Of a stretch of 64,000 nt of DNA, positions 18,401 to 26,041 are shown piece after piece (the first letter of the stretch is position 1; each line of letters begins with the position of its first letter). Source of the DNA: Accumulibacter sp964420975 (lineage in GTDB: Bacteria > Pseudomonadota > Gammaproteobacteria > Burkholderiales > Rhodocyclaceae). The stretch covers positions 106,329 through 170,328 of the forward strand of contig CAYQVH010000005.1 in NCBI GenBank assembly GCA_964420975.1, in the 5' to 3' direction. The position numbers were made by a program, and so were the translations under genes. The notes under the pieces were generated by a model. The model had not been told where the DNA came from. It worked only from the letters and a program-made list of their open reading frames with translations, and made no database searches.

Positions 18401-18902
18401 ACTCGCCTGGCGCGACGACCTGCGTGACGTGACTATAGCCAGCCAGCGTCAATTGTCGGCGAAGCCGATCGCGGTCGAGTCTTTCGCCCTGTTTGAGGAA
18501 GAAGGTGTAGGCGGCCAGATACGCCGCCGGTGGAAAGCGATACGCGGCGGTGCTGGCAGGGACCAGCAAGACGTCGCACTCCCCGCGCGTGACCGCGTAG
18601 AGCGTTGCCAGACGCTCGGAAACGAGGTCATGGTGGGGCGAGAAACTGTCGTAGGGCAGGGTCTCCCAGTCGGGCAGCAGGCGCACGCGCAGCGTACTGG
18701 CGAACCAGGGAATCTCCTGCAGCAGGCGCTGCGCGTCACTGGCGCTGGCGGAGACGACCGCGAGCAAGCGTCGATCGCCACTCGCGGTTGCGGTGAGCGC
18801 GGCGTGTGCGATGAGCAGCGCGTCAGCCGACCCGACAAACGGCGGTAGTTGCCGCGTCTTGCCGACGTCCGGCAGTGTCAGGAGGGGCAAAGGAAGCGAC
18901 AA
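15477..18902 (-). CDS. mfd: Transcription-repair coupling factor Mfd
   Basis: A 1141-residue ATP-dependent translocase that removes RNA polymerase stalled at DNA lesions and recruits UvrA. Order: UvrB-like N-terminal domains (about 1-330), RNA-polymerase-interacting domain (about 470-540; VVHEQHGIARYLG), RecG-like helicase core with Walker A GDVGFGKTEVALRAAF (about 625-640), DEEH box (IIDEEHRFGVRQ) and motif VI region (QLRGRVGRSHHQAYAYLL), then the C-terminal TRCF domain (about 1000-1110). Length and domain order are complete. It leads a likely two-gene unit with aroG. Confidence 0.98.
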   Translation of the reverse strand: MSLPLPLLTLPDVGKTRQLPPFVGSADALLIAHAALTATASGDRRLLAVVSASASDAQRLLQEIPWFASTLRVRLLPDWETLPYDSFSPHHDLVSERLATLYAVTRGECDVLLVPASTAAYRFPPAAYLAAYTFFLKQGERLDRDRLRRQLTLAGYSHVTQVVAPGEYSIRGGLIDLFPMGSALPYRLDLFDDELESLKTFDVDSQRTLYPVAEVRLLPAREFPLDERGRTRFRQRFREIFEGDPARSRVYKDVSNGIATAGIESWLPLFFDQTATLFDYLPPETVLCLHGNVADAVRAFWHEAQSRHTMLSGDPSLPLLPPADLFLAEDAFFVAAKPYARLNLTTGENGLVRRLPPLAVDRRADDPLRRLKGFLADFAGRVLIIAESPGRRETLAGLLGEYGLHPDAGLGLADFLASHSRLTLAMAPLHDGFVLEQLALVTEAELYADSPSRRARQRAARRASLDNWLRDLSELTIGAPVVHEQHGIARYLGLVHLDLGEGDTEFLALEYANDAKLYVPVSQLHVISRYSGVDPDAAPLHTLGSPQWEKARRRAALQARDTAAELLALYALRAARRGEACEFRSHDYDAFADGFGFEETPDQATAIAAVISDMKSGRPMDRLVCGDVGFGKTEVALRAAFCAVAGGRQVAVLCPTTLLCEQHFQTFSDRFADWPVTIAELSRFRTAREAGQTVASLADGRLDIVIGTHRLLQKDVRFKQLGLVIIDEEHRFGVRQKEALKALRAEVDVLALTATPIPRTLGMSLEGLRDFSVIATAPQKRLAIKTFVTRFSDGIIREALLREFKRGGQVYFLHNEVDTIDKLRAQLARLLPEARIVVGHGQLKERELERVMREFTQQRANLLLCTTIIETGIDNPHANTIVINRAERFGLAQLHQLRGRVGRSHHQAYAYLLVDDETTLNKQARQRLEAIQMMDELGAGFYLAMHDLEIRGAGEVLGESQSGEMQEVGFNLFTEMLNRAVAALKDGKEPDPGLPLAVATEINLHTPALLPNDYAPDVHDRLTLYKRLANCMSRDELDDLQEELVDRFGALPPPARALLDSHRLRLLCKPFGISKLDATAEQLVVHFRSDTPIDTMRIITLIQNNRSYRLSGQDKLLVKRSSTTLAERVAAVKDVLHQLSR

Positions 18903-19041
18903 GGGGGACGACTCGGGGCTTGAATCTGCTCTTAGCGGTTGGGCGACGCCAAGCGGCTTTCGGCCGGCGACGAAAGCGCCGCATTATAGCCGAACGATCG
19001 CTCGCCTCCGGAACGCTGGCGACAGCTCGCGAGTGCTGGTT

Positions 19042-19818
19042 TCAGGCGTCCTGTCGCCCGCCGTCCCCGGCTTGCAGCTGCGCGCAGAGCGCGGCAAAAA
19101 ATTCCGAAGCGCCGCTGCGAACCGCATGGTCCGCGGCGTCGGAAAGCGGCGTCGGATGGGGATTGACTTCGATCACCGTTGCGCCGCCGTACTTTGCCCA
19201 CAAGGGCAGGCGCGCCGCCGGCTGCACGGTAAACGATGTGCCGACACAGAAAAAGAGATCGGCGTTCAGGCTGCGGACCTCGGCGGCGGCAAATACGTCG
19301 TCGTCCAGCATTTCGCCGAACAACACCAGATCGGGACGAACCGGCGCACCGCACTGCGGGCAGGGGTAGGGATCGACGGCGGTCTGATCCCATGACGTCC
19401 GGAAACCACAGCGACGATGGCAGCGTACCTGGTGGATCGTGCCATGGACTTCGAGCACTTCGGCGCTGCCGGCTTGTCCGTGGTAGCCGTCAATGTTCTG
19501 AGTGATCACGGTCAGGCGCTTGTCACGACACAGGCTCTCCAGCTGAGCAATCGCCAAGTGACCGGGATTCGGCCGGCAGCTGTCGACCAGGCACTTAAGC
19601 TGCAGCAACCAGCTCCAGACCACCTCGGGGCGACGCAGAAAGCCCTCGATGCTCGCGACTTCGTCGGGGTCGACGTTGTTCCAGAGTCCGGTCGCGCCGT
19701 CGCGGAACGTCGGAATGCCGCTGTCGGCCGAGAGCCCGGCGCCCGAAAAGACGACGATCGCTTGCGCTTCTTGTAGCAGCGCAGCCATGCTTTCGATCGC
19801 CCGCTGGTCTGTTGCCAT
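19042..19818 (-). CDS. Sir2-family NAD-dependent protein deacylase
   Basis: A 258-residue sirtuin that removes acyl groups from lysine using NAD+. NAD-binding motifs GAGLSADSGIPTFRD and TQNIDGYH, and the catalytic histidine in EVHGTIHQVRC, are present. A zinc ribbon of four cysteines (CHRRC and CPQC) follows. The start at 19818 is preferred over the open frame to 19845 because GGGAGGAGACG sits directly before it. The gene is isolated: 139 bp separate its stop from the mfd start, and the first ompA-like gene is divergent. Confidence 0.93.
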   Translation of the reverse strand: MATDQRAIESMAALLQEAQAIVVFSGAGLSADSGIPTFRDGATGLWNNVDPDEVASIEGFLRRPEVVWSWLLQLKCLVDSCRPNPGHLAIAQLESLCRDKRLTVITQNIDGYHGQAGSAEVLEVHGTIHQVRCHRRCGFRTSWDQTAVDPYPCPQCGAPVRPDLVLFGEMLDDDVFAAAEVRSLNADLFFCVGTSFTVQPAARLPLWAKYGGATVIEVNPHPTPLSDAADHAVRSGASEFFAALCAQLQAGDGGRQDA

Positions 19819-19845
19819 CGTCTCCTCCCGACTCCCGTTCCCCAT

Positions 19846-20059
19846 CGTTGCCTATCCAGTATAGTCGGTGTTCGGCTCGGCGGCGGTCGTCGACGCCAGG
19901 CAAAAGCCGCCTCCTTTCCGTTGTATAAATACGACAGAATGCCCAAGCGCCGGTTGAAGCCATTCAAGTTTGTATGCTTAAATTGCCCCACTGCGCAAAA
20001 ATCGCATCGCTTCATACGCATTCGGACCAACAGAGATTTACTGATTGAGGAGGAACATC
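19846..20059. other. Divergent sirtuin / ompA leader, locally AT-rich
   Basis: About 214 bp. The part from 19920 to 20045 is visibly more AT-rich than its surroundings and must hold the promoter of the OmpA-like gene. TATAAA at 19924-19929 and TTGAAG near 19953 are both possible elements, but no pair has good spacing. A small inverted repeat TTGAA-GCCA-TTCAA is present. I make no precise promoter call. Confidence 0.4.
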
Positions 20060-20728
20060 TTGAAATCGAAAGTCATTACCACCCTGCTGGCCTCTATCGG
20101 CCTTCTTGCGGCTGCTGGCGTGGCACAAGCCCAGACTGCCGCTGATCGCGTGTATGTGATCGATCCCCGCGGAGACGTTGTGATGAGTGGAGCGGGTTTG
20201 TGCTGGCGGACGGGCTTCTGGACGCCGGCGGCGGCGGCGAAGGACCCGGCGGGGTGCAAGTGCGACAAGGATCTGCTGCCGAAGGAAGTGTGCGAGCCAC
20301 CGGTCGCGAAGGCAGCGGCGGCGGCGGCGCCGGCGGCGAAGCCGACGGGTGACAAGATCACGGTGGCGGCGGATGCGCTGTTTGACTTCAACAAGGCGAC
20401 GCTGCGTCCGGAAGGCAAGAAGAAGTTGGACGAAGTGGCGGCGAAGGCGGGAGCGGTGAATCTGGAAGTGATCATTGCGGTGGGTCATACCGACCGGATT
20501 GGTTCCGATTCGTACAACCAGAAGCTGTCGGAGCGTCGTGCGGCGTCGGTGAAGCAGTATCTGGTGAGCAAGGGGATCGATGCGAACAAGGTCTACACCG
20601 AAGGCAAGGGCAAGAAGAACCCGGTGACGAAGCCGGATCAGTGCCCGGGCAAGGTGAGCCCGAAGGTGATCGCGTGCCTGCAGCCGGATCGCCGGGTCGA
20701 TATCGAACTGATCGGCACCAGCAAGTAA
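20060..20728 (+). CDS. OmpA-family outer-membrane protein, copy 1
   Basis: A 222-residue exported protein. A signal peptide (residues 1 to about 24, ending VAQA) is followed by a short Cys-containing segment (GLCWRTGFW, CKCDKDL, EVCEPP), an Ala/Pro-rich linker and a C-terminal OmpA domain (about 100-222) that binds peptidoglycan, with HTDRIGSDSYNQKLSERRA as the family core. The start is decided by the ribosome site: GAGGAGGAAC ends 5 bases before the TTG at 20060, whereas the upstream TTG at 20045 has none. There is no beta-barrel, so it is a short periplasm-facing anchor protein. From codon 23 onward the gene is identical to the copy at 22200. Confidence 0.9.
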   Translation: MKSKVITTLLASIGLLAAAGVAQAQTAADRVYVIDPRGDVVMSGAGLCWRTGFWTPAAAAKDPAGCKCDKDLLPKEVCEPPVAKAAAAAAPAAKPTGDKITVAADALFDFNKATLRPEGKKKLDEVAAKAGAVNLEVIIAVGHTDRIGSDSYNQKLSERRAASVKQYLVSKGIDANKVYTEGKGKKNPVTKPDQCPGKVSPKVIACLQPDRRVDIELIGTSK

Positions 20729-20772
20729 TTCTGCTTGCTGCTCGAAAAACCCCGCTGCGGCGGGGTTTTTTT
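20126..20772 (+). repeat. 647-bp perfect direct repeat, left copy
   Basis: Covers the OmpA-like gene from the end of the signal peptide codons through the terminator. I compared it by eye with 22272-22918 and found no difference, including third codon positions and the 3' untranslated region. The two copies lie 2146 bp apart in direct orientation and enclose the amidohydrolase gene. Confidence 0.95.
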
Positions 20773-20773
20773 T
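20745..20773 (+). terminator. Rho-independent terminator of ompA copy 1
   Basis: AAAAA, then CCCCGC-TGCG-GCGGGG (20750-20765), then eight T. A textbook intrinsic terminator 16 bp after the stop codon. The next gene begins 34 bp later, so it needs its own promoter or read-through. Confidence 0.95.
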
Positions 20774-20806
20774 ACCTCACGACCCGACCAGAACAGGACT
20801 GTTTCC

Positions 20807-22120
20807 GTGACCGCCGTTGACCTGGTGATTGACGCTCGATGGATTGTTCCGGTCGAACCCGCTGGCGTCGTTCTCGAACACCATTCGGTAGTGATTTCCT
20901 CGGGTCGGATCGTCGACCTCCTGCCACAGCAAGGGGTAGCGGCGCGTTTTAGAGCGCGCGAGCACCGACGACTTGACGATCATGTCCTCATCCCGGGTCT
21001 GGTCAACCTGCACACGCATGCGGCGATGACGCTCCTGCGCGGCCTCGCCGACGATTTGCCCTTGATGGCGTGGTTGCAGGAGCACGTCTGGCCGGCCGAA
21101 GCGCAGCACGTTTGCGAGCAGTTTGTTTATGACGGGACGCGGCTGGCGTGCGCCGAATTGTTGCGTGGTGGCGTCACCTGTTTCAACGACATGTACTTCT
21201 TTCCCCAGGCGGCCGCCAAAGCGGCCGTCGATTCCGGAATGCGGGCAGCCATTGGTCTGATTGCCGTCGATTTTCCAAGCAATTACGCCGCCGACGTGGA
21301 CGATTACCTAGCCAAGGGTCTGGCCGTGCGCGACGAGTGGCTTGATCAGGCGCTCCTCTCGTTTTGTTTTGCTCCTCATGCTCCCTATACGGTCAGCGAG
21401 CGCAGTTTTGTCAAGGTGTTGACCCTGGCGGAACAGATCGGTCTTCCGATTCATCTGCATCTCCATGAAACGACGCAGGAAATCGACGACAGCCAGCGAC
21501 GCTACGGGGTCCGGCCAATCGAGCGTATTCGCCGCCTCGGGCTGTTGACTCCCGAGCTGATCGCCGTCCATGCCGTGCACGTCGACGATCACGAGATCGA
21601 GTTGTTGGCGCAGCACGGCTGTTCGGTCGCGCATTGTCCGACTTCCAACCTCAAGCTGGCCAGCGGCATCGCGCCGGTTACTCGGCTGGTCGAGCGCGGC
21701 GTCAATGTCGGTCTCGGGACCGACGGTGCGGCCAGCAACAATCGGCTCGACATTCTGCAGGAGATGCGGCTGGCGGCCCTGTTGGCGAAGGAAGAGCAGG
21801 GGCGTGCCGACGCCATCGATGCGCACCGTGCGCTGCACATGGCGACGCTGGCTGGCGCACGCGCGCTCGGCCTGGATCAGGAGATCGGGTCGATAGCGAT
21901 TGGCAAGCAGGCCGATTTGTGCGCCGTTGACCTCGACCACCTGGCACTTGCCCCTTGCTATCATCCGGCTTCGCATCTCGCCTACTCGATCGGCCGAGAG
22001 CATGTTTCTGACGTCTGGGTGGGTGGGCGTGCACGCGTCGAAACAGGGAAACTCATTGAAAACAACGACGCTGAATTGATCCGACTGGCACGCTTGTGGC
22101 AGAATAAAATCTGTCGCTGA
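20807..22120 (+). CDS. mtaD: Amidohydrolase, likely methylthioadenosine/S-adenosylhomocysteine deaminase
   Basis: A 437-residue TRZ/ATZ-family metal hydrolase. The metal ligands are visible in NLHTHAAMTLLRG (HxH, about residues 67-79), HLHLHET (near 220), the histidine of AVHAVHVDDHE, and GLGTDGAASNNRLD (Asp). The MTA/SAH deaminases of this family turn SAH into S-inosylhomocysteine; related members deaminate other amines, so the substrate is probable, not certain. The start is the GTG at 20807, preceded by ACAGGACTG; the upstream frame reads through the ompA terminator. The gene sits alone between two identical OmpA repeats. Confidence 0.85.
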   Translation: MTAVDLVIDARWIVPVEPAGVVLEHHSVVISSGRIVDLLPQQGVAARFRAREHRRLDDHVLIPGLVNLHTHAAMTLLRGLADDLPLMAWLQEHVWPAEAQHVCEQFVYDGTRLACAELLRGGVTCFNDMYFFPQAAAKAAVDSGMRAAIGLIAVDFPSNYAADVDDYLAKGLAVRDEWLDQALLSFCFAPHAPYTVSERSFVKVLTLAEQIGLPIHLHLHETTQEIDDSQRRYGVRPIERIRRLGLLTPELIAVHAVHVDDHEIELLAQHGCSVAHCPTSNLKLASGIAPVTRLVERGVNVGLGTDGAASNNRLDILQEMRLAALLAKEEQGRADAIDAHRALHMATLAGARALGLDQEIGSIAIGKQADLCAVDLDHLALAPCYHPASHLAYSIGREHVSDVWVGGRARVETGKLIENNDAELIRLARLWQNKICR

Positions 22121-22199
22121 GAGGTCGAGCGAGTAAGCCGACACCACCGTCGACGTGCACCCGGTCCGCAAGCATCACCACCAACGAGGGGAAATCCTG

Positions 22200-22874
22200 A
22201 TGAAAAGAACTGCAAGACATTCCATGATCGCCGTATTGGCCGCTACCCTCGGTTTCGGCATTTCGTCGGTGCAAGCCCAGACTGCCGCTGATCGCGTGTA
22301 TGTGATCGATCCCCGCGGAGACGTTGTGATGAGTGGAGCGGGTTTGTGCTGGCGGACGGGCTTCTGGACGCCGGCGGCGGCGGCGAAGGACCCGGCGGGG
22401 TGCAAGTGCGACAAGGATCTGCTGCCGAAGGAAGTGTGCGAGCCACCGGTCGCGAAGGCAGCGGCGGCGGCGGCGCCGGCGGCGAAGCCGACGGGTGACA
22501 AGATCACGGTGGCGGCGGATGCGCTGTTTGACTTCAACAAGGCGACGCTGCGTCCGGAAGGCAAGAAGAAGTTGGACGAAGTGGCGGCGAAGGCGGGAGC
22601 GGTGAATCTGGAAGTGATCATTGCGGTGGGTCATACCGACCGGATTGGTTCCGATTCGTACAACCAGAAGCTGTCGGAGCGTCGTGCGGCGTCGGTGAAG
22701 CAGTATCTGGTGAGCAAGGGGATCGATGCGAACAAGGTCTACACCGAAGGCAAGGGCAAGAAGAACCCGGTGACGAAGCCGGATCAGTGCCCGGGCAAGG
22801 TGAGCCCGAAGGTGATCGCGTGCCTGCAGCCGGATCGCCGGGTCGATATCGAACTGATCGGCACCAGCAAGTAA
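22200..22874 (+). CDS. OmpA-family outer-membrane protein, copy 2
   Basis: A 224-residue protein. The mature sequence is identical to that of the gene at 20060, but the signal peptide is different in sequence (MKRTARHSMIAVLAATLGFG, ending SVQA). GAGGGGAAA lies 5 bases before the ATG at 22200. The domains are the same: Cys-containing segment, Ala/Pro linker, OmpA peptidoglycan-binding domain. Different leader regions mean the two copies can be expressed under different conditions while giving the same mature protein. Ends in its own copy of the terminator. Confidence 0.9.
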   Translation: MKRTARHSMIAVLAATLGFGISSVQAQTAADRVYVIDPRGDVVMSGAGLCWRTGFWTPAAAAKDPAGCKCDKDLLPKEVCEPPVAKAAAAAAPAAKPTGDKITVAADALFDFNKATLRPEGKKKLDEVAAKAGAVNLEVIIAVGHTDRIGSDSYNQKLSERRAASVKQYLVSKGIDANKVYTEGKGKKNPVTKPDQCPGKVSPKVIACLQPDRRVDIELIGTSK

Positions 22875-22918
22875 TTCTGCTTGCTGCTCGAAAAACCCCG
22901 CTGCGGCGGGGTTTTTTT
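22272..22918 (+). repeat. 647-bp perfect direct repeat, right copy
   Basis: Partner of 20126-20772. Identity begins just before the signal peptidase site codons and ends within the T-tract of the terminator (seven T here, eight in the left copy). Confidence 0.95.
22891..22918 (+). terminator. Rho-independent terminator of ompA copy 2
   Basis: Same hairpin as in copy 1 (CCCCGC-TGCG-GCGGGG), preceded by five A and followed by seven T. It separates this gene from ubiG. Confidence 0.95.
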
Positions 22919-23001
22919 CGCTGACACATAGCCGTCGCGGCGAATTCTCCGGGTCGCCGCTGGTCAACGCGACGTGGGGACTACCCACCGACAGGAAAGA
23001 C

Positions 23002-23703
23002 ATGAGCATCAACGCGGACCCAGGGGAACTCGACAAATTCAGTCAGCTTGCCCATCGCTGGTGGGATCCAGGCAGCGACTTCAAACCGCTGCACGATATC
23101 AACCCCTTGCGTTTGCAGTGGATCGACAGCCGCTGCGCGCTGGCCGGCAAGCGCGTACTCGACGTCGGCTGCGGCGGCGGCCTGCTCGCGGAAGGCATGA
23201 GCGAAAAGGGGGCGACCGTGGTCGGCGTCGACCTTGCCGAGAAGGCGCTCAGTGTGGCGCGTCTACACCTGCTGGAAAGCGGCCGTGAAGTCGACTATCG
23301 CCTGATCTCGGCAGAACAACTGGCTGCCGAAGAGGCCGCCGGCTTTGACGTCGTTACCTGCCTCGAGATGCTCGAACACGTTCCCGATCCGGCACGTACG
23401 GTTGCGGCTTGTGCGGCTTTGGCCAAGCCTGGCGGGCACGTCTTCTTCTCGACGATCAACCGCAACCTGAAAGCCTATCTCTTCGCCGTCGTGGGCGCCG
23501 AATACGTGCTGCGCATGTTGCCGAAAGGGACCCACGATTACGCGCGCTTCATCAAGCCGTCGGAGTTGCTGCGCTGGACTCGGAGCGCTGGCTTGGCAGC
23601 AGGCGAACTGCAGGGAATGACCTACGATCCGCTGCGTGACCGCTACGCGCTGGGCCGTGATACCGACGTCAACTACCTGTTGCATTGCACAAAAAGTGTT
23701 TGA
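23002..23703 (+). CDS. ubiG: Ubiquinone biosynthesis O-methyltransferase UbiG
   Basis: A 233-residue class I SAM methyltransferase that performs both O-methylations of ubiquinone synthesis. The N-terminal KFSQLAHRWWDPGSDFKPLH block is specific to UbiG, the SAM motif VLDVGCGGGLLAEGM lies at about residues 52-66, and FFSTINRNLKAYLFA is also typical. AGGAAAG precedes the ATG. Its 3' end overlaps the GTG start of gph by 8 bp, so the two are translationally coupled, an arrangement common in proteobacteria. Confidence 0.97.
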   Translation: MSINADPGELDKFSQLAHRWWDPGSDFKPLHDINPLRLQWIDSRCALAGKRVLDVGCGGGLLAEGMSEKGATVVGVDLAEKALSVARLHLLESGREVDYRLISAEQLAAEEAAGFDVVTCLEMLEHVPDPARTVAACAALAKPGGHVFFSTINRNLKAYLFAVVGAEYVLRMLPKGTHDYARFIKPSELLRWTRSAGLAAGELQGMTYDPLRDRYALGRDTDVNYLLHCTKSV

Positions 23704-24352
23704 GGCCGTGCTTTTCGACCTCGACGGGACTTTCGCCGACACCGCTCCCGACCTCGGCGCCGCTCTCAATCGTCTGCGAGCCGATCTCGACTTGGCGCCG
23801 TCGGCGCTGGCAGAGCTACGGCCCTACACCTCGCAGGGCGTACGCGGCATGCTCAAGGCCGGGCTTTCGATGCGGCCCGGCGACGCGCTGTACGGCGACT
23901 TTCATGATCGCTTCTTGCGCTATTACAGCCAGGAGATTTGCGTGCGGACGACCGTTTTTCCCGGGATCGACGAACTTGTCGAACGACTCGAGAGCCGGGG
24001 GGCGCCGTGGGGAATCGTGACCAACAAGGCGCAGCGTTTTACGCTGCCGCTGCTCGAACAACTGGGTTACGCCAAGCGCGCGGCGTGCGTCGTCAGCGGC
24101 GATTCGGCGCGGCGGGCGAAGCCGGCGCCGCAGCCGATGCATCTGGCGTGCTCCTTACTGCTGCGTGACCCGGTGCGCTGCCTGTACGTCGGCGACGACA
24201 AGCGAGACGTCGAGGCGGGTCGCGCTGCGGGAATGGTGACCGTCGCCGTGCGCTACGGCTACCTTGGTGACGGCGACCCGATCGAGGCCTGGGGTGCCGA
24301 CCATCTGGTCGATGATGCGGCGCAGATTGCCGACGTGACCGGTGTTGCCTGA
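23696..24352 (+). CDS. gph: Phosphoglycolate phosphatase-like HAD hydrolase
   Basis: A 218-residue HAD phosphatase. Motif I is DLDGTFADT (catalytic Asp near residue 8), motif II lies in WGIVTNKA, the conserved Lys follows in RRAKPAP, and motif IV is YVGDDKRDVEAG. It most resembles Gph, which removes 2-phosphoglycolate, though the close family includes other HAD enzymes. The GTG start at 23696 gives the normal short N-terminus before motif I; an ATG at 23636 in frame would add 20 atypical residues inside ubiG. Overlaps the next gene by 11 bp. Confidence 0.88.
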   Translation: MFEAVLFDLDGTFADTAPDLGAALNRLRADLDLAPSALAELRPYTSQGVRGMLKAGLSMRPGDALYGDFHDRFLRYYSQEICVRTTVFPGIDELVERLESRGAPWGIVTNKAQRFTLPLLEQLGYAKRAACVVSGDSARRAKPAPQPMHLACSLLLRDPVRCLYVGDDKRDVEAGRAAGMVTVAVRYGYLGDGDPIEAWGADHLVDDAAQIADVTGVA

Positions 24353-24749
24353 CCGAGCCCCCAGCGGGGCAATCGCTGCGACGGCGCTGGTTCTTTTCGC
24401 GCACGGCGCGCGTGATGCCGAATGGGCAGAACCCGTGCGTCGCGTGCGCACGGCGGTTTGTCGGGACTTGCCCGAGGTACGCGTCGAGCTGGCTTTCCTC
24501 GAGTTCATGAAACCGAGCCTGCGCGACTGCGTCGAGCGGCTGGTGGCCGAACGCTGTCAGCGAATTGTCGTCTTGCCGATGTTTCTGGCTCGCGGTGGCC
24601 ATTTGAAGCGTGATATCCCGCTTCTTGTCGATGAACTGAAGGGCTTGCATACGGCGGTCTGCATTGAACTCGCCGACACCGTGGGTGAGGCCGAGGTCGT
24701 CGTCGAGGCGATGGCCCGCCACGCCCGGACCCTGCTCACCGGCTGCTGA
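24342..24749 (+). CDS. CbiX/SirB-like sirohydrochlorin chelatase domain protein
   Basis: A 135-residue single-domain protein of the small CbiX family, which inserts Co2+ or Fe2+ into sirohydrochlorin. The metal-site histidine of FAHGARDAEW (about residue 20) and the second in FLARGGHLKRDIP (about residue 86) are both present. Small CbiX forms usually act as homodimers. No other tetrapyrrole genes are nearby. The start is weak: GTG at 24342, or the next codon TTG, overlapping the gph stop. It is followed 4 bp later by trmO. Confidence 0.85.
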   Translation: MLPDRAPSGAIAATALVLFAHGARDAEWAEPVRRVRTAVCRDLPEVRVELAFLEFMKPSLRDCVERLVAERCQRIVVLPMFLARGGHLKRDIPLLVDELKGLHTAVCIELADTVGEAEVVVEAMARHARTLLTGC

Positions 24750-24753
24750 GCCC

Positions 24754-25485
24754 GTGGCGCGCGCCCTTCTCCCGCTGACGTCGACGCCTGCCGACAGCTG
24801 GGCACCGATTGGTTATCTGGCAACACCGTTTCCTGACCGATTTGGAATTCCTCGCCAGCCGGCCCTTGCGCCGCATGCACGCGCCACTCTACGTCTGCTG
24901 CCGCCCTACGATCGCGCCGAGGCGGTGCGCGGCCTGGAAGACTTTTCGCACGTCTGGCTCACGTTCCTGTTTCATTGCACGCCGGGTGCTTGGCGGCCGA
25001 CGGTTCGCCCGCCGCGTCTCGGTGGCAATCGGCGGGTAGGCGTTTTCGCGAGTCGTAGCCCTTTTCGGCCGAATCCTCTCGGTTTGTCGCTCGTCGAATT
25101 GCTGTCGATCGACCTTCAAGGCGGAGTCCAGCTGACCTTTGCTGGTGTCGATCTGGTCGACGGAACGCCGATCCTCGACTTGAAACCCTACCTTCCCTTC
25201 GCTGAGGCCAGGCCAGACGCACGCGCGGGTTACGTCGAGGGGCCCCCAGAGTCGCGGCCGGTTATTTTCGCTCCTCCGGTCGGCGACCAGCTCGAAGCGC
25301 TGCACCCTCGCCGGCCGGAACTCGCCGCGCTTCTCTGCGAGGTGTTGGCACAGGATCCCCGACCGGCGTACGCTGACGATCCTGATCGACTCTACGGTTT
25401 GCGGCTTTTCGACCTCGAGATCAAGTGGCGCTGTGTGAACGGCAGCGCAATCGTCGAGGCGATTGCGGCAGCCGGCAGCAGATGA
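24754..25485 (+). CDS. trmO: tRNA (N6-threonylcarbamoyladenosine-37-N6)-methyltransferase TrmO
   Basis: A 243-residue TsaA/TrmO-like protein that methylates the t6A37 base of tRNA-Thr. The beta-barrel core includes the conserved GYLATPFPDRFGIPRQP, RVGVFASRSPFRPNPLGLS (about residues 89-107) and LDLKPYLPFAEA. The C-terminal domain ends LRLFDLEIKWRCV. The GTG at 24754 starts 4 bp after the cbiX stop and matches the family N-terminus; the frame upstream is inside cbiX. It is the last gene of the ubiG-gph-cbiX-trmO unit. Confidence 0.93.
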   Translation: MARALLPLTSTPADSWAPIGYLATPFPDRFGIPRQPALAPHARATLRLLPPYDRAEAVRGLEDFSHVWLTFLFHCTPGAWRPTVRPPRLGGNRRVGVFASRSPFRPNPLGLSLVELLSIDLQGGVQLTFAGVDLVDGTPILDLKPYLPFAEARPDARAGYVEGPPESRPVIFAPPVGDQLEALHPRRPELAALLCEVLAQDPRPAYADDPDRLYGLRLFDLEIKWRCVNGSAIVEAIAAAGSR

Positions 25486-25572
25486 TGGACACGGTGGCGG
25501 TTCGTGTCGGCGATCTGACGGCGTGCCGCGTTGACAACAATTGAGTTGCGATTTTCACTCCGGAGGCACGCC

Positions 25573-26016
25573 ATGAAAAACGTGATCGTCGCCCTGTTGG
25601 CGTTGCTCGTCAGCCAGCCGATGGTGGCCTCTGCTGGCGGCGGTTATGTTGCCGGTGGCGTCGTCGTTGGCGGACCGGTTGCGCCCCGCGGGGGCTATTA
25701 TGGTTACGGCCCGCGCTGGGGCTATCCTGGCCCCCGAGTCGGTGTCTATGTCGGTGGCCCGGTGGTCTGGGGCAGTTGGCCCTGGTGGGGACCGCCGACC
25801 TATTACTCGCCGCCGGTCGCTTATCCACCGGTCGTCGCGGTGCAGCCACCGGTCGTCTACGTCGAACGTGCCGACGACGAGCCGATCGTCGAGTCGGCGC
25901 CTGGCGAAGCGCTTGAACCCGGATATTGGTACTACTGCCGGGAGAAAGGGGGGTACTACCCCTCTGTGCGCGATTGTCCCGGTTCGTGGCAGAAAGTCGC
26001 GCCGATCAGGAAGTAA
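25573..26016 (+). CDS. Gly/Pro/Tyr-rich exported protein of unknown function
   Basis: A 147-residue protein with a clear signal peptide (residues 1 to about 21, ending ASA), a low-complexity middle of Gly, Pro, Tyr, Val and Trp (about 22-95), and a compact C-terminus with two cysteines (YWYYCREKGGYYPSVRDC and SWQKV). The C-terminal pattern occurs in small envelope proteins of betaproteobacteria whose function is unknown. GGAGG lies 8 bases before the ATG. It stands between convergent neighbours and is probably transcribed alone. Confidence 0.75.
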   Translation: MKNVIVALLALLVSQPMVASAGGGYVAGGVVVGGPVAPRGGYYGYGPRWGYPGPRVGVYVGGPVVWGSWPWWGPPTYYSPPVAYPPVVAVQPPVVYVERADDEPIVESAPGEALEPGYWYYCREKGGYYPSVRDCPGSWQKVAPIRK

Positions 26017-26041
26017 GCGTCGTCGATTCGAGCGGCGTCGT

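Noticed and set aside
20215..20345. GGC/GCG-rich runs as a tandem repeat or CRISPR
   Set aside because: They encode the Ala/Pro linker of the OmpA-like protein and lack regular repeat-spacer units. No CRISPR was seen anywhere in the window.
22053..23036. Minus-strand frame of 327 codons over ompA copy 2
   Set aside because: Arg-rich translation; the same frame is duplicated because the DNA repeat is duplicated. It is not a gene.
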